NCBI RefSeq assembly: GCF_038967635.1
Contig: NZ_CP152413.1
Coordinates: 4,654,001 to 4,718,000 of the forward strand
Source: Bradyrhizobium sp. B124
GTDB lineage: Bacteria > Pseudomonadota > Alphaproteobacteria > Rhizobiales > Xanthobacteraceae
Direction: 5' to 3'
DNA length: 64,000 bases
Below are positions 36,323-44,865 of the stretch, one piece after another (position 1 is the stretch's first letter; each line of letters starts with the position of its first letter). The position numbers and the translations under genes are program-made. The notes under the pieces are model-generated. The model saw nothing but the letters and a program-made list of their open reading frames with translations. It ran no database searches and was not told the origin of the DNA.

Positions 36323-37795
36323 ATGAGATTTCGGATTCTGGCCGGCGTCGCCGTCGCGGTCGCCGCCACATGCTCGGCGATCCCGATCCTGCTCGCGCGC
36401 GACGGCGCAGGGCCGCTGTCGCCGGCCGTGCTGGCCGACATCGCCCGCGTGGAAGCGGAGATCGACCGGATCGAAGGCGATACGTTGACTCGTCTGACAG
36501 CCGTTCCCGACAATCAGGTGCAGCAGATCGAGCTGCTCGGCAAGTTGCTGCTCTTCGACAAACAGCTGTCGGTGAACCGCAACGAAGCCTGCGCCTTCTG
36601 TCACATGCCGGAGGCCGGCTTCACCGGACCGATCTCGGAGATCAACCGGACCACCGGCTCCTATCCCGGCTCGGTCCGCACCCGCTTCAGCGAACGCAAG
36701 CCGCAGACCCACACCTACGCGCCGCTGGCGCCGGTCCTGCATTACAACGAAGGCCAGGGCGATCTGGTCGGCGGCAATTTCTGGGACATGCGCGCAACCG
36801 GACGGCGCCTCGGCAATCCCGCCGCCGAGCAGGCCGAAGGTCCACCGACCAATCCGGTCGAGATGGGCCTGCCCGACATCGCCTGCGCGGTGTATCGCGC
36901 CTCGCAGCGCCCCTATCGCGGCTTGTTCGAGGCCGTTTGGGGCGCACAAGCATTCGCGATCGACTGGCCGGCCGATGTCGAGGCAGTCTGCAACACGCCG
37001 GGACCACCATCCGCCGGCGATCCGCTTCCCGTGCATCTCGGCAACGTGGATCGCGGCCGCGCGGCGAGCACCTTCGACCAGATGGCACAATCGATCGCGG
37101 GCTACGAGGCTTCGCACGAGGTCACGGCGTTCTCCTCGAAATACGATGCCGCGCAGGCCGGAAAGGCCACCTTCGCGGCGCTGGAGCAGCAGGGATACGA
37201 GATCTTCCGCGGCAAGGGCCGCTGCAACGAATGTCATCGCGACGGCGGGCCCGGAGAGGATCCGCTGTTCACCGACTTCACCGCAAGCAATATCGGGACG
37301 CCGGCGAACCCGGACCTGCCTTATTATGCGGAGAGCGCGCCGGATGATCGCGGCTATGTCGCGAACAAGGATGGCGCTGCGTTCGTCGATGGCGGAGTTG
37401 GCGCCTTCCTGGCGAACGGTCATCCGCTCAGTCAACCCTCCGCAGTCGACGCGCGCTGGAAACCGCTGGCGCCGCAGACCCGCGGCCGATTCCGGGTGCC
37501 GACACTGCGTAACGTCGACAACCGGCCGTCGCCCGATTTCGTCAAGGCCTACGGCCATAACGGCTACTTCAAGAGCTTGAAAGAGATCGTCCACTTCTAC
37601 AACACGCGTGACGTGCTGCCGCGTTGCGCCGTGCACGATGCGCGCGAAGGCACCGGCTGCTGGCCGGCGCCGGAGACCACCGACAACATGAACACCAGCA
37701 AGACCGGCCATCTCGGCCTCACCGACCAGGAGGAAGATGCGCTGGTCGCGTTCATGCGAACGCTGACGGACGGCTACACACCGGCGAAGAACTAG
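36323..37795 (+). CDS. Di-heme cytochrome c peroxidase (MauG/CcpA-like)
   Basis: From ATG 36323 (CAGGGGGACGAG upstream) the protein has 490 residues. An N-terminal hydrophobic signal (LAGVAVAVAATCSAIPILLA) precedes a first heme site CAFCH (residues 90-94) and a second CNECH near 305. DLPYYAESAP, KAYGHNGYFKSLKEIVHFYN and RCAVHDAREGTGC extend beyond the basic peroxidase fold. It acts in the periplasm, transferring electrons from cytochromes to peroxide or oxidising a partner. The 280-residue insertion-rich form resembles the long CCP variants. The PQQ-type dehydrogenase gene is convergent, 12 bases away. Confidence 0.88.
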   Translation: MRFRILAGVAVAVAATCSAIPILLARDGAGPLSPAVLADIARVEAEIDRIEGDTLTRLTAVPDNQVQQIELLGKLLLFDKQLSVNRNEACAFCHMPEAGFTGPISEINRTTGSYPGSVRTRFSERKPQTHTYAPLAPVLHYNEGQGDLVGGNFWDMRATGRRLGNPAAEQAEGPPTNPVEMGLPDIACAVYRASQRPYRGLFEAVWGAQAFAIDWPADVEAVCNTPGPPSAGDPLPVHLGNVDRGRAASTFDQMAQSIAGYEASHEVTAFSSKYDAAQAGKATFAALEQQGYEIFRGKGRCNECHRDGGPGEDPLFTDFTASNIGTPANPDLPYYAESAPDDRGYVANKDGAAFVDGGVGAFLANGHPLSQPSAVDARWKPLAPQTRGRFRVPTLRNVDNRPSPDFVKAYGHNGYFKSLKEIVHFYNTRDVLPRCAVHDAREGTGCWPAPETTDNMNTSKTGHLGLTDQEEDALVAFMRTLTDGYTPAKN

Positions 37796-37807
37796 CTCGC
37801 CTGCCGC

Positions 37808-39109
37808 TTATGCCCCCGTGACGCGCCAGATCACGTTGCCGACATCGTCGGCCACCAGCAGCGAGCCGTCGGGGCCGAGCGCGACGCCGACCGGGCGGCC
37901 GTACGAGACCTTCTCGTCGGGCGCGAGGAAGCCGAACAGGATGTCGCGCGCCGGCCCCGAGGGACGGCCGTTCGTAAACGGCACGAACACCACCTTGTAG
38001 CCTGACAGCGTCGAGCGATTCCACGAGCCGTGCTGCCCGATCGCCATGCCATCGGGAAAACCCAGCAGCGTGCCCTGGGGCATCCAGCACAGGCCGAGCG
38101 AGGCGGTGTGGCCACCGAGCGCGTAGTCCGGCTGGATCGCCTTGGCGACCATCGCCGGATCCTGCGGCACGCGATCGTCCACCGTCTTGCCCCAGTAGCA
38201 ATAGGGCCAGCCGTAGAAGCCGCCGTCGCGCACCGAGGTCAGATAGTCCGGCGGCGTCTCGTCGCCGATGCCGTCGCGCTCGTTGACGACGGTCCACAGC
38301 ACATTGGTGGTCGGCTCCCAGGCGAGCCCGACCGGGTTGCGCAGGCCGCCGGCAAAGATGCGGCTGGTGCCGGCGGCGAGATCGAGCTCATAGATCGCGG
38401 CACGGCCTTCCTCGACCCTCATGCCGTTCTCGGCGATGTTGCTGAGCGAGCCGACGCCGGCATAGAGCTTCTTGCCGTCGGCGCTCGGCAGCAGGCTGCG
38501 CGTCCAGTGCCCGTCGGGCTTGAAGGTGACGAGCTTGCGTCCCTCCGCCGTGATGCGGTCCGCGCCCGCGGTGTAGGGAAACGCGACCACGCCGTCGGTG
38601 TTGCCGACATAGAAGGTGTCGCCGATCAGTGCCATGCCGAACGGCTGGCGCAATCCTTCCATGAAGGCACCGCGGCTTTCGGCGACACCGTCGCCATCGC
38701 GGTCGCGCAGCAGCGTGATGCGGTTGGCGCTGACGCCGAGGGCGGCGGCGCGGCGCATCGTCGCCTGCATCGCATAGTGGAAGACGCTGCGCGGCGTGCC
38801 AGCGATTTGCGTCGCCTCCGCGATCAGGACATCGCCGTTCGGCAGCACGTTGATCCAGCGCGGATGATCGAGCCCGGCCGCAAAGGCGTTAACCTTGAGC
38901 CCTGGCGCCGCGGTCGGAAGCTGGCCCTTGTCCCAGCCCCGTGCGGTCGGCATCTTCAGCGTCGGGATCGCGCCCTGCGACTTCGCCGCCGGGATTTGCG
39001 GCGCGCTGCCCCAGGCCGGTGCGGGCTCGGCGCCCTGCATCCGCCGCCACGCCACGGCGCCGGCCCCGATTGCCGCGACGACGCGGGCAAAAACTCCAGA
39101 CGTGCTCAT
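37808..39109 (-). CDS. PQQ-dependent sugar dehydrogenase / L-sorbosone dehydrogenase-like protein
   Basis: The 433-residue protein has an N-terminal hydrophobic segment (VFARVVAAIGAGAVAW), then a six-bladed propeller: GLDHPRWINVLPNGDVLIAE, GLRQPFGMALIGDTFYVGN, GGLRNPVGLAWEP, TVVNERDGIGDETPPDYL, HTASLGLCWMPQG and GSWNRSTLSGYKVVFVPF. NERD and GDETPPDY are recurrent in sorbosone-dehydrogenase-like proteins that bind PQQ in the periplasm. Electrons could pass to the convergent di-heme protein, by inference. Substrate unknown. Confidence 0.88.
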   Translation of the reverse strand: MSTSGVFARVVAAIGAGAVAWRRMQGAEPAPAWGSAPQIPAAKSQGAIPTLKMPTARGWDKGQLPTAAPGLKVNAFAAGLDHPRWINVLPNGDVLIAEATQIAGTPRSVFHYAMQATMRRAAALGVSANRITLLRDRDGDGVAESRGAFMEGLRQPFGMALIGDTFYVGNTDGVVAFPYTAGADRITAEGRKLVTFKPDGHWTRSLLPSADGKKLYAGVGSLSNIAENGMRVEEGRAAIYELDLAAGTSRIFAGGLRNPVGLAWEPTTNVLWTVVNERDGIGDETPPDYLTSVRDGGFYGWPYCYWGKTVDDRVPQDPAMVAKAIQPDYALGGHTASLGLCWMPQGTLLGFPDGMAIGQHGSWNRSTLSGYKVVFVPFTNGRPSGPARDILFGFLAPDEKVSYGRPVGVALGPDGSLLVADDVGNVIWRVTGA

Positions 39110-39276
39110 GAACTTCCCCTGTTGGATTCGCGCCTTGCCCGCCGGCCTCGGGCCGCAGCAGCATTCGCATAATGCCGGCCCTGATGACAGTAGTTATACG
39201 ATCTTCGCATCCGCCATCGAATCGACGAGACTGGCTGTACGCTCCCTTGTCAGAGCGTTTTCCTCCCTGAGACCTT

Positions 39277-39306
39277 GCCCGCCCCGGTCGGCGGGCTTCC
39301 TTTTCC
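39277..39306 (+). terminator. Orphan terminator in divergent region (possible sRNA)
   Basis: GCCCGCC-CCGGTC-GGCGGGC is followed by TTCCTTTTCC. No plus-strand gene precedes it. Upstream TTTTCCTCCC (39259-39268) resembles an anti-Shine-Dalgarno motif found in alphaproteobacterial sRNAs. The transcript could run from about 39200. The rest of 39110-39546 has no gene. Confidence 0.45.
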
Positions 39307-39546
39307 GCAGCGAGAGGTTCTTTCGATGCACGGCTCGACCGTGGCCGTTATAGCCGGAAAATCATAGCGGGGCAGCGGCGGATGCATTGTACCGGGCAAA
39401 GCGACACGCCGGTCTGTCAGCGCGCAAGCCCCCTCACCAAAACCTGATCCGAGGCTCGCGCAACTTCACCTTCGTGCGGTGCATGGCAGATCAGGAACGC
39501 CGCTCCATGACGATCGTTGGTCGCGACACCAGCAAGGAGTGTATGC

Positions 39547-39831
39547 ATGCAACGGAAGACCAAGATACTGACCCTGGCCGCGGCGTCGCTGATCGCAACG
39601 ACAGCAGGTGCGTTCGCGCAAGGCTACTATCCGTATGGGAACCCCGGTGCACGGTACTATGGCGGCCCGCGCTACGGCGCCCAGCCATATGTGATGCAGG
39701 ATACGGCGGAACCGGGCTGGTATGGCGCGATGAACGGCACCAACCATCCGACGCCGAGCTCGAGCCACGGCGACGTGGGTCCTGAAGGGAACAACAATGG
39801 CACGCTGACCGGCGTCTACCGGCAGTGGTAG
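39547..39831 (+). CDS. Small secreted Gly/Tyr-rich protein
   Basis: The 94-residue product starts at ATG 39547 with AAGGAGT seven bases upstream. A signal peptide (ILTLAAASLIATTAGAFAQG) is followed by a Tyr/Gly/Pro-rich segment (YYPYGNPGARYYGGPRYG) and a Ser/Asn/Gly tail ending GVYRQW. It is probably periplasmic or extracellular. The family is unrecognised, but similar short secreted proteins are common in Bradyrhizobium. It has its own terminator 17 bases after the stop. Confidence 0.75.
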   Translation: MQRKTKILTLAAASLIATTAGAFAQGYYPYGNPGARYYGGPRYGAQPYVMQDTAEPGWYGAMNGTNHPTPSSSHGDVGPEGNNNGTLTGVYRQW

Positions 39832-39847
39832 CCCACGCAAATTTGAA

Positions 39848-39884
39848 GGCCCGTCGCTCGACTCGAGCGATGGGCCTTTTGCCG
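39848..39884 (+). terminator. Terminator of the small secreted-protein gene
   Basis: AAGGCCCGTCGCTCG / CGAGCGATGGGCCTT with loop ACT, followed by TTGCC. The stem is long and GC-rich. The same AAGGCCC-TCGCT sequence recurs in the hairpin at 43412-43452. Confidence 0.85.
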
Positions 39885-39897
39885 TTCCTTACCCACC

Positions 39898-40998
39898 TCA
39901 CTCAGCCGCCTGGACTTGCACCTCCGCCCGTGCCTCCAGCGCACGGACCAGCGGAATGACGCGGCCGCCGAAATATTCGACCTCTTCCTGGAAATGCAGG
40001 AAGCCGAGCAGCACGAGATCGACGCCAACCTGCTTCAGCGCGACGATGCGCTCGGCGACCTGCTCGGGCGTGCCGATCAGATTAGTCTTGAAGCCGTCAT
40101 TGTACTGGACGAGGTCCTCGAAGCTCGATTTCGCCCAATTGCCCTGGCCTTCCGGCGAGGCCTTGCCGGCATTCTTCACTTCATGCGCGAAGGCATTGAC
40201 CGCCTCCGGATCGGCCTTGACGATGATCTCGTCGAGTACGGCGCGCGCCTCGGCCTCGCTGTCGCGCGCGATCGCAAACGCGTTGACGCCGATCTTGACG
40301 GAATGATTGTTGGCGCGCGCCTTGGCGCGGATGTCCTCGACCTGCCTCCTGATCTCCTCGACCGAATTGCCGTTGGTGAAGTACCAGTCCGATACCCGCG
40401 CGGCCATGTCGCGCGCGGCACGCGAGCTGCCGCCCTGGAAGATCTCGGGCAATGGATGGGCCGGCTTCGGCTTCAGCGTGTAATCCGAGAAGCGGTAGAA
40501 GTCGCCGCGGAACGTGAAATTGTCCTGCGTCCAGATCCCGCGCAGCGCGCGGATGAATTCTTCCGAGCGGCGGTAGCGCTCATCGTGGTCGAGCCAGGGC
40601 TCGCCGATCGCGGTGAACTCGCTGCGGAACCAGCCGCTGACGATGTTGACGGCGACGCGACCTTCGGTGAACTGGCTGATGGTCGCGATCTGCTTGGCCG
40701 CCACCGCCGGATTCCATGGCCCCGGCAGCAGCGCCGCGATCACCTTCAATTTCTTCGTCGCTGCGAGCAGCGCGTGACTGAAGGCCACCGGCTCATGCTG
40801 AAACTCGGCGCCATAGCCGGCGGTGAAGCGGATCTGGCTCAGCGCATAGTCGAAGCCGCTGTCCTCCGCGATCTGCGCCAGCCGGCGGTTGTAGTCGATA
40901 TCCCACCCGGTCCGCTGTTCGATCTTGCTGATGACGAGCCCGCCGGAGACGTTGGGCACCCAATAGGCGAACTTGATCTGCTCATTGCTGGCGGTCAT
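39898..40998 (-). CDS. sfnG: FMNH2-dependent dimethylsulfone monooxygenase
   Basis: From ATG 40998 (GAGGT upstream) the protein has 366 residues. The start KFAYWVPNVSGGLVISKIEQRTGW and DYNRRLAQIAEDSGFDYALSQIRFTAGYGAE are signature SfnG segments. IVSGWFRSEFTAIGEPWLDH, DRYFTNGNSVEEIRRQ-like and GGSSRAARDMAARVSDWYFTN match the bacterial luciferase-like fold. SfnG converts dimethylsulfone to methanesulfinate with FMNH2, giving sulfur for growth. No sulfonate transporter or FMN reductase gene is adjacent. Isolated, but the family assignment is strong. Confidence 0.9.
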   Translation of the reverse strand: MTASNEQIKFAYWVPNVSGGLVISKIEQRTGWDIDYNRRLAQIAEDSGFDYALSQIRFTAGYGAEFQHEPVAFSHALLAATKKLKVIAALLPGPWNPAVAAKQIATISQFTEGRVAVNIVSGWFRSEFTAIGEPWLDHDERYRRSEEFIRALRGIWTQDNFTFRGDFYRFSDYTLKPKPAHPLPEIFQGGSSRAARDMAARVSDWYFTNGNSVEEIRRQVEDIRAKARANNHSVKIGVNAFAIARDSEAEARAVLDEIIVKADPEAVNAFAHEVKNAGKASPEGQGNWAKSSFEDLVQYNDGFKTNLIGTPEQVAERIVALKQVGVDLVLLGFLHFQEEVEYFGGRVIPLVRALEARAEVQVQAAE

Positions 40999-41476
40999 TC
41001 GGGTTACCTCACGGAGTTGGCATATGGTGAAAGGGTGGCGCGAGCAACACGATGCATCCAAGCTGCACGGGGTCAGCGAGTTGCAACGCGGCTGGTTGAA
41101 GCCGGAGTCAGGCTTGAGTTTTCACAGGATTGGAGCGGTCACAATTCCGCGGTGCGCTGCAGATTCGTCAGCAGCAGACGATGCGACACGGTTCTCTCAG
41201 CGTGACGCGGATATTCATTTCATCGAAGAGGCTATTGCAGGTCATCAACATTCCTCTCGCAAGCACTATCGAGACGCCGCCAATAGTCTCAGACAAACCG
41301 CGAGGGAGCGAGTCCAGCCCAAACTCTTTTTCATCGAGTCCGGGAAAGCCGCATTCTGTTGTTTGCGAGAAATGCGTCGTTTGTTGCTTTGTGGCGGATT
41401 TGGTCCCGCGACGAACGGCGAAACAAGCAGCCGGGAACCGTTAGGCCCCACGCGCGGTCCGCTACGGCAAGGCGGC
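40999..41476. other. Intergenic stretch with no recognised gene
   Basis: About 480 bases between sfnG and the hydrolase remnant. Frames on both strands lack conserved motifs, ribosome-binding sites or sustained coding composition. It is more AT-rich than the flanks (for example GGATATTCATTTCATCG). It may be part of the same decayed gene as the remnant at 41477-41630. Confidence 0.5.
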
Positions 41477-41630
41477 TCACTTCACGATCGCTCCATAGAC
41501 GACGTCCAGGGCGTTCTCGCAGCGATGCTTGCGGAGTTCACCGGATGCGCCGTTGCGATCACCACGACGAGGTGATCCTGCGGACCGCGGAAGAACTGCG
41601 TGCTGTAGGCGCCGTTCAAGCGCGCCACGG
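41477..41630 (-). pseudogene. C-terminal remnant of a class C beta-lactamase-like hydrolase
   Basis: The minus strand reads LNGAYSTQFFRGPQDHLVVVIATA, then, after a one-base shift, GELRKHRCENALDVVYGAIVK and a stop. This matches the end of the intact hydrolase at 43491-44762 (NGAYGTQFFCDPKERLVVVV, GELRKYYRENVQDIVYGAMV). Only the last 50 residues survive. The Crp/Fnr gene begins right beside it. It is a remnant of a second paralogue or of a duplication, with the rest lost. Confidence 0.8.
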
Positions 41631-42308
41631 TTAGTCCTTGCGGCCTATCTCGGGTTTGTCGCGCAGAACGGCGTTTAGAAGCGAGCTGTGAACTTCGATC
41701 TTTCCGTTGTAGCTGATGAAGCCGAGCTTGCGGAACTTGTTCATGAAGAAGCTAACCCTTGAACGGGTCGCACCGATCATTTCGGCGAGCGTTTCCTGGC
41801 TGATTTCGACGTCAATGGGTTGCGCGCTGGTTTCCTTGCCGAAGTTTGCCAGCAGGAGCAGCAGGCGCGCCAGGCGTTTCTCGCTGGAATTGAAAAGTTG
41901 GTCGATCAGGTCTTCTTCCATTCGGCTATTGCGCGCGAGCAGATAGGTCATGAACAATTGAGAGAACATCGGCTTGGCTTCGAGCGTTGCAATCATCGCC
42001 GTCTTCGATATTCGTGTGATGACGCAGTCCTCCATTGCCGTGGTCGTGGCAATCCGCAATGGATGACCGTTGAGGCAGCCCTCACCGAAGAATTGTCCCG
42101 GCTCCAGGATCCCGACCACGGCTTCCTTACCTTGGTCAGAGACGACTGTGAGTTTGACCTTTCCTTCTTGAATGTAGAATACCGCGTCCGCGACATCTCC
42201 CTGTGCGAACACGTTCTGGCCTTTTCCAAAGCTAGAAATCGACTTTCCGGCCCCGACCTTGGCCAAGAAGCTTTTGGGATCAAACAAGTCCTTCGAGGGC
42301 TTAACCAA
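41631..42308 (-). CDS. Crp/Fnr-family transcriptional regulator
   Basis: The start is probably TTG 42308, the only candidate after the upstream stop, giving 225 residues. The cNMP-binding barrel covers residues about 25-140 (FSFGKGQNVFAQGD-like start, VFYIQEGKVKLTVVS, GQFFGEGCLNG, ATTTAMEDCVITRI). The winged helix covers about 170-215 (EISQETLAEMIGATRSRVSFFMNKFRKLGFI). The phosphate-binding cassette RxA segment is not of the cAMP type, so ligand and target are open. A Fnr iron-sulfur Cys cluster is absent. Confidence 0.92.
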   Translation of the reverse strand: MVKPSKDLFDPKSFLAKVGAGKSISSFGKGQNVFAQGDVADAVFYIQEGKVKLTVVSDQGKEAVVGILEPGQFFGEGCLNGHPLRIATTTAMEDCVITRISKTAMIATLEAKPMFSQLFMTYLLARNSRMEEDLIDQLFNSSEKRLARLLLLLANFGKETSAQPIDVEISQETLAEMIGATRSRVSFFMNKFRKLGFISYNGKIEVHSSLLNAVLRDKPEIGRKD

Positions 42309-42521
42309 AACGGCACTCTCGTTCGCTGGGCGTTAGCATTCTGTCATGCTACCAAGGTTCTGCAGGATGATCATCCACGGAAAGGCGCGCGCGGCCCGAA
42401 ATTGGCGTCAAAGCGACGCGCCTGACCACCTTTGCAAGAGCCCCCTGCGATTGCGCGAGATGCGGACACGTCGAGAGGTCGCGCGTCTTTGCGCGGATTT
42501 CACCCTGCGCGGGTTGCCTGA

Positions 42522-42914
42522 TTAGCTGCGGCGCTCCGCGGCCTTGCCGCTGCCGAGCGATTCGGCACAGGCCCTTGCGACTGCCGAGTTCGGCTCAGTG
42601 CTTCCCGGCATCGTGGCCCAACCGCCTTTTTCGACAAACCTGCCCTGGTCGAATGAGTAAGTCGCCTTCTTCATTTCGGCCAGGTTCGCCGAGGCATTGG
42701 CGGCTTGCTGGAACCTGTCAACGCAGATGGGTGTGAGAGCTGCGACGACGGCCGTCGCAGCACGGTTGCTTGCGAGGGTCTCGGCCGACCCGCCCGTCAC
42801 CCAGCCACCCCAGCTGAACCCCACGATAGCCAGAGCAATTGCTCCGCCTGCAGCACCCCATAGCGCGGGCCGCATGGCAGCTTTTGTTTCCTTGGAGATT
42901 TCCATGATCTTCAT
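42522..42914 (-). CDS. Membrane-anchored hypothetical protein, 130 aa
   Basis: One hydrophobic helix near residues 15-38 (PALWGAAGGAIALAIVGFSWGGW) follows a charged N-terminus. The remainder (SAETLASNRAATAVVAALTPICVDRFQQ, then FDQGRFVEKGGWATMPGS) probably lies in the periplasm. No catalytic motif is visible. The pattern is shared by a Rhizobiales family of unknown function. The distance to the Crp/Fnr gene is 213 bases, without clear operon signs. Confidence 0.75.
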   Translation of the reverse strand: MKIMEISKETKAAMRPALWGAAGGAIALAIVGFSWGGWVTGGSAETLASNRAATAVVAALTPICVDRFQQAANASANLAEMKKATYSFDQGRFVEKGGWATMPGSTEPNSAVARACAESLGSGKAAERRS

Positions 42915-43135
42915 CCTGACCTAGAGGTTTAGGACTGTTCGTGGAACTAAGACACGTCGGATGATCGGCGTCTGTACCAAATTGCTCATTCAGGCGCGGG
43001 CGGACCCAGATTCCTCTCCCGCGCAGTTTGGCGCGGGCGGTGCCCAAATAGTCGGTTCCGTGTTCCTTTTTGAACAGACAGAGGGAGCCGTCGCCGGTCT
43101 ATTCGGCACATTGCTCGATAGACTATATTGCCGAT

Positions 43136-43165
43136 CAGCCCGGCCCTCGCGGCCGGGCTTTTCGC
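43136..43165 (+). terminator. Orphan terminator AGCCCGGCC-GGCCGGGCTTTT
   Basis: The stem AGCCCGGCC / GGCCGGGCT with loop CTCGC is followed by TTTCGC. Nothing on the plus strand is annotated before it. It may end a small RNA from about 43000-43130. The stretch 42915-43490 otherwise shows no coding gene. Confidence 0.55.
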
Positions 43166-43411
43166 TTGAAGCCGTCCTGTCCGATCAAACGGCGGAATGA
43201 CACCGGCGTCCGGGCAGAGCGAGACAGTCTTCCTGCGGCGTCTGCGGGCGCAGTGGCACCCGGTTCGCGCGAAGAAAACACGTCAGACCAAAAAGCCCGG
43301 CACGATGCCACGCCGCGCTGCCCGCGACTGAGCAATATTGCTCACATGACACGAAACATGACGGTCGGCTTCGCCAGGGTCCTTTGCCCCACACGCCCGC
43401 TCATCACGCCA

Positions 43412-43452
43412 ATCAAGGCCCCATCGCTTAAGTTCGAGCGATGGGCCTTGAT
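43412..43452 (-). terminator. Terminator after the serine hydrolase
   Basis: ATCAAGGCCCCATCGCT / AGCGATGGGCCTTGAT is a 15-17 base-pair stem with an AT-rich loop. It lies 39 bases past the hydrolase stop on its coding strand. The core matches the stem at 39848-39884. Confidence 0.65.
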
Positions 43453-43490
43453 GCCTTGATGAAAGAGGTCTCACACTGCGCTGACGGCTC

Positions 43491-44762
43491 TCACCTCACC
43501 ATCGCGCCGTAGACGATGTCCTGCACGTTCTCGCGATAATATTTGCGCAGCTCGCCGGGCGCTGCGGTTCCGACCACCACGACGAGGCGCTCCTTCGGAT
43601 CGCAGAAGAACTGCGTGCCGTAGGCGCCGTTCCAGGTGAACTCGCCGGGATTGCCCGGCACCGACGACAGCCCCTCGCTGGTCCGCACCGCGACCGCCAG
43701 CCCGAAGCCGAAGCCGCCGCGATGCGGCTCGACCGCGGCGACGTTGTTCTTGATCTCGGGCCCGAGATGGTTCGACGTCATGAGGCGCACCGTATTTGGG
43801 CTGAGGATGCGCTGGCCGTCGAGCTCGCCGCCATTGAGCAGCATCTGTCCGAAGCGGACATAGTCGCCGACGGTGGCGAACGAGCAGGCGCCGCCGCAAT
43901 CGAACTTGGTCGGCGCGTCGAGCAGTTTGATGGCTTGCGGCTTGCCGGTGAGCGGGTCGTTGGGGAACGGATGCGCCAGACGCCCGCGCTGGGCGTCGGT
44001 CGGGTGGAACGTCGCTTCCTTCATGCCGAGCGGTTTCCAGACATGGGCCGAAAGATAGTCGCCGAGCCGCTGGCCGGAAACCTTCTCGACGACGGCGCCG
44101 AGCACGTCGATCGAGAAGCCGTATTCGAACTCGGTGCCGGGCTGATGCACCAGCGGCAGCTTGGTGATGCGGTCGATGAAGGCCGCCGTGTCGCCTTCGA
44201 CCGCCGGCGCCGTGCCGTCGGGATAGAGCCGCGCCAGCGCGCTCGAGCTGTCGGGCCGGCCGCCATACATCAGGCCCGAGGTGTGGCGATAGAGATCGTG
44301 GATGAAGATCGGCCGGGCCTGCGGCTCCATCGTCAGCGAACCGTCGGCCTGCTGCACGCCCACCTTCATGTCGGCAAACCCCGGATAGAACTCGGCGACC
44401 TTGGCCTGCAGCGGCAGGCGGCCCTGCTCCATCAGCGTCAGCCCCGCGACCGCCGCCATCGGCTTGGTCATCGACGCCAGCGCGAACACCGCATCGATCG
44501 GCATCGGCGTGCCCTTGACCGGGTCGAGCTGGCCGTAGGCCTTGTAGTGCACGAGCCTGCCGTCGCGCGCGATCGCCACCACGGCACCAGGTACGCGCTT
44601 GGCCGCGATCTCGCGCGCGAAGAAGTCGTCGAGCCGCGCCAGTCCCTTGTCCGAGAAGCCGACCTGGTGCGCCGCGACTTGCGGGAGCGGCGGCGCGGCA
44701 TGGGCGATGTTGAAGACAAGATTCGTGGCGGCGGCAGCCGCGGCAATGACGGTTTTTCTCAT
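43491..44762 (-). CDS. Exported serine hydrolase, class C beta-lactamase-like
   Basis: From ATG 44762 the protein has 423 residues. A signal peptide (TVIAAAAAATNLVFNIAHA) precedes the beta-lactamase/PBP fold. Ser and Lys of SxxK are in ALASMTKPMAA, and the Tyr motif is FEYGFS (YGF, as YxN/YxS variants). The third conserved box is in FGFGLAVAV (HxG-like region). GGFGF, the Ser motif and the length match esterases/D-Ala-D-Ala-type hydrolases of this family. It likely acts in the periplasm on esters or peptides. A paralogue fragment is at 41477-41630. Confidence 0.9.
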   Translation of the reverse strand: MRKTVIAAAAAATNLVFNIAHAAPPLPQVAAHQVGFSDKGLARLDDFFAREIAAKRVPGAVVAIARDGRLVHYKAYGQLDPVKGTPMPIDAVFALASMTKPMAAVAGLTLMEQGRLPLQAKVAEFYPGFADMKVGVQQADGSLTMEPQARPIFIHDLYRHTSGLMYGGRPDSSSALARLYPDGTAPAVEGDTAAFIDRITKLPLVHQPGTEFEYGFSIDVLGAVVEKVSGQRLGDYLSAHVWKPLGMKEATFHPTDAQRGRLAHPFPNDPLTGKPQAIKLLDAPTKFDCGGACSFATVGDYVRFGQMLLNGGELDGQRILSPNTVRLMTSNHLGPEIKNNVAAVEPHRGGFGFGLAVAVRTSEGLSSVPGNPGEFTWNGAYGTQFFCDPKERLVVVVGTAAPGELRKYYRENVQDIVYGAMVR

Positions 44763-44865
44763 TGTTTCCTCACCGGGGACCACGGGCGATTGTTATGCAA
44801 TTCGCTGCCCGCTCCGGCAGGCTTAGATGACGCCGGCTAGCGCGGCAAGGCGCGGCGCCGCGCCC

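Noticed and set aside
36104..37711. Long minus-strand frame opposite the di-heme peroxidase
   Set aside because: Composition is typical of antisense frames, and the peroxidase with two CxxCH motifs is clearly the gene.
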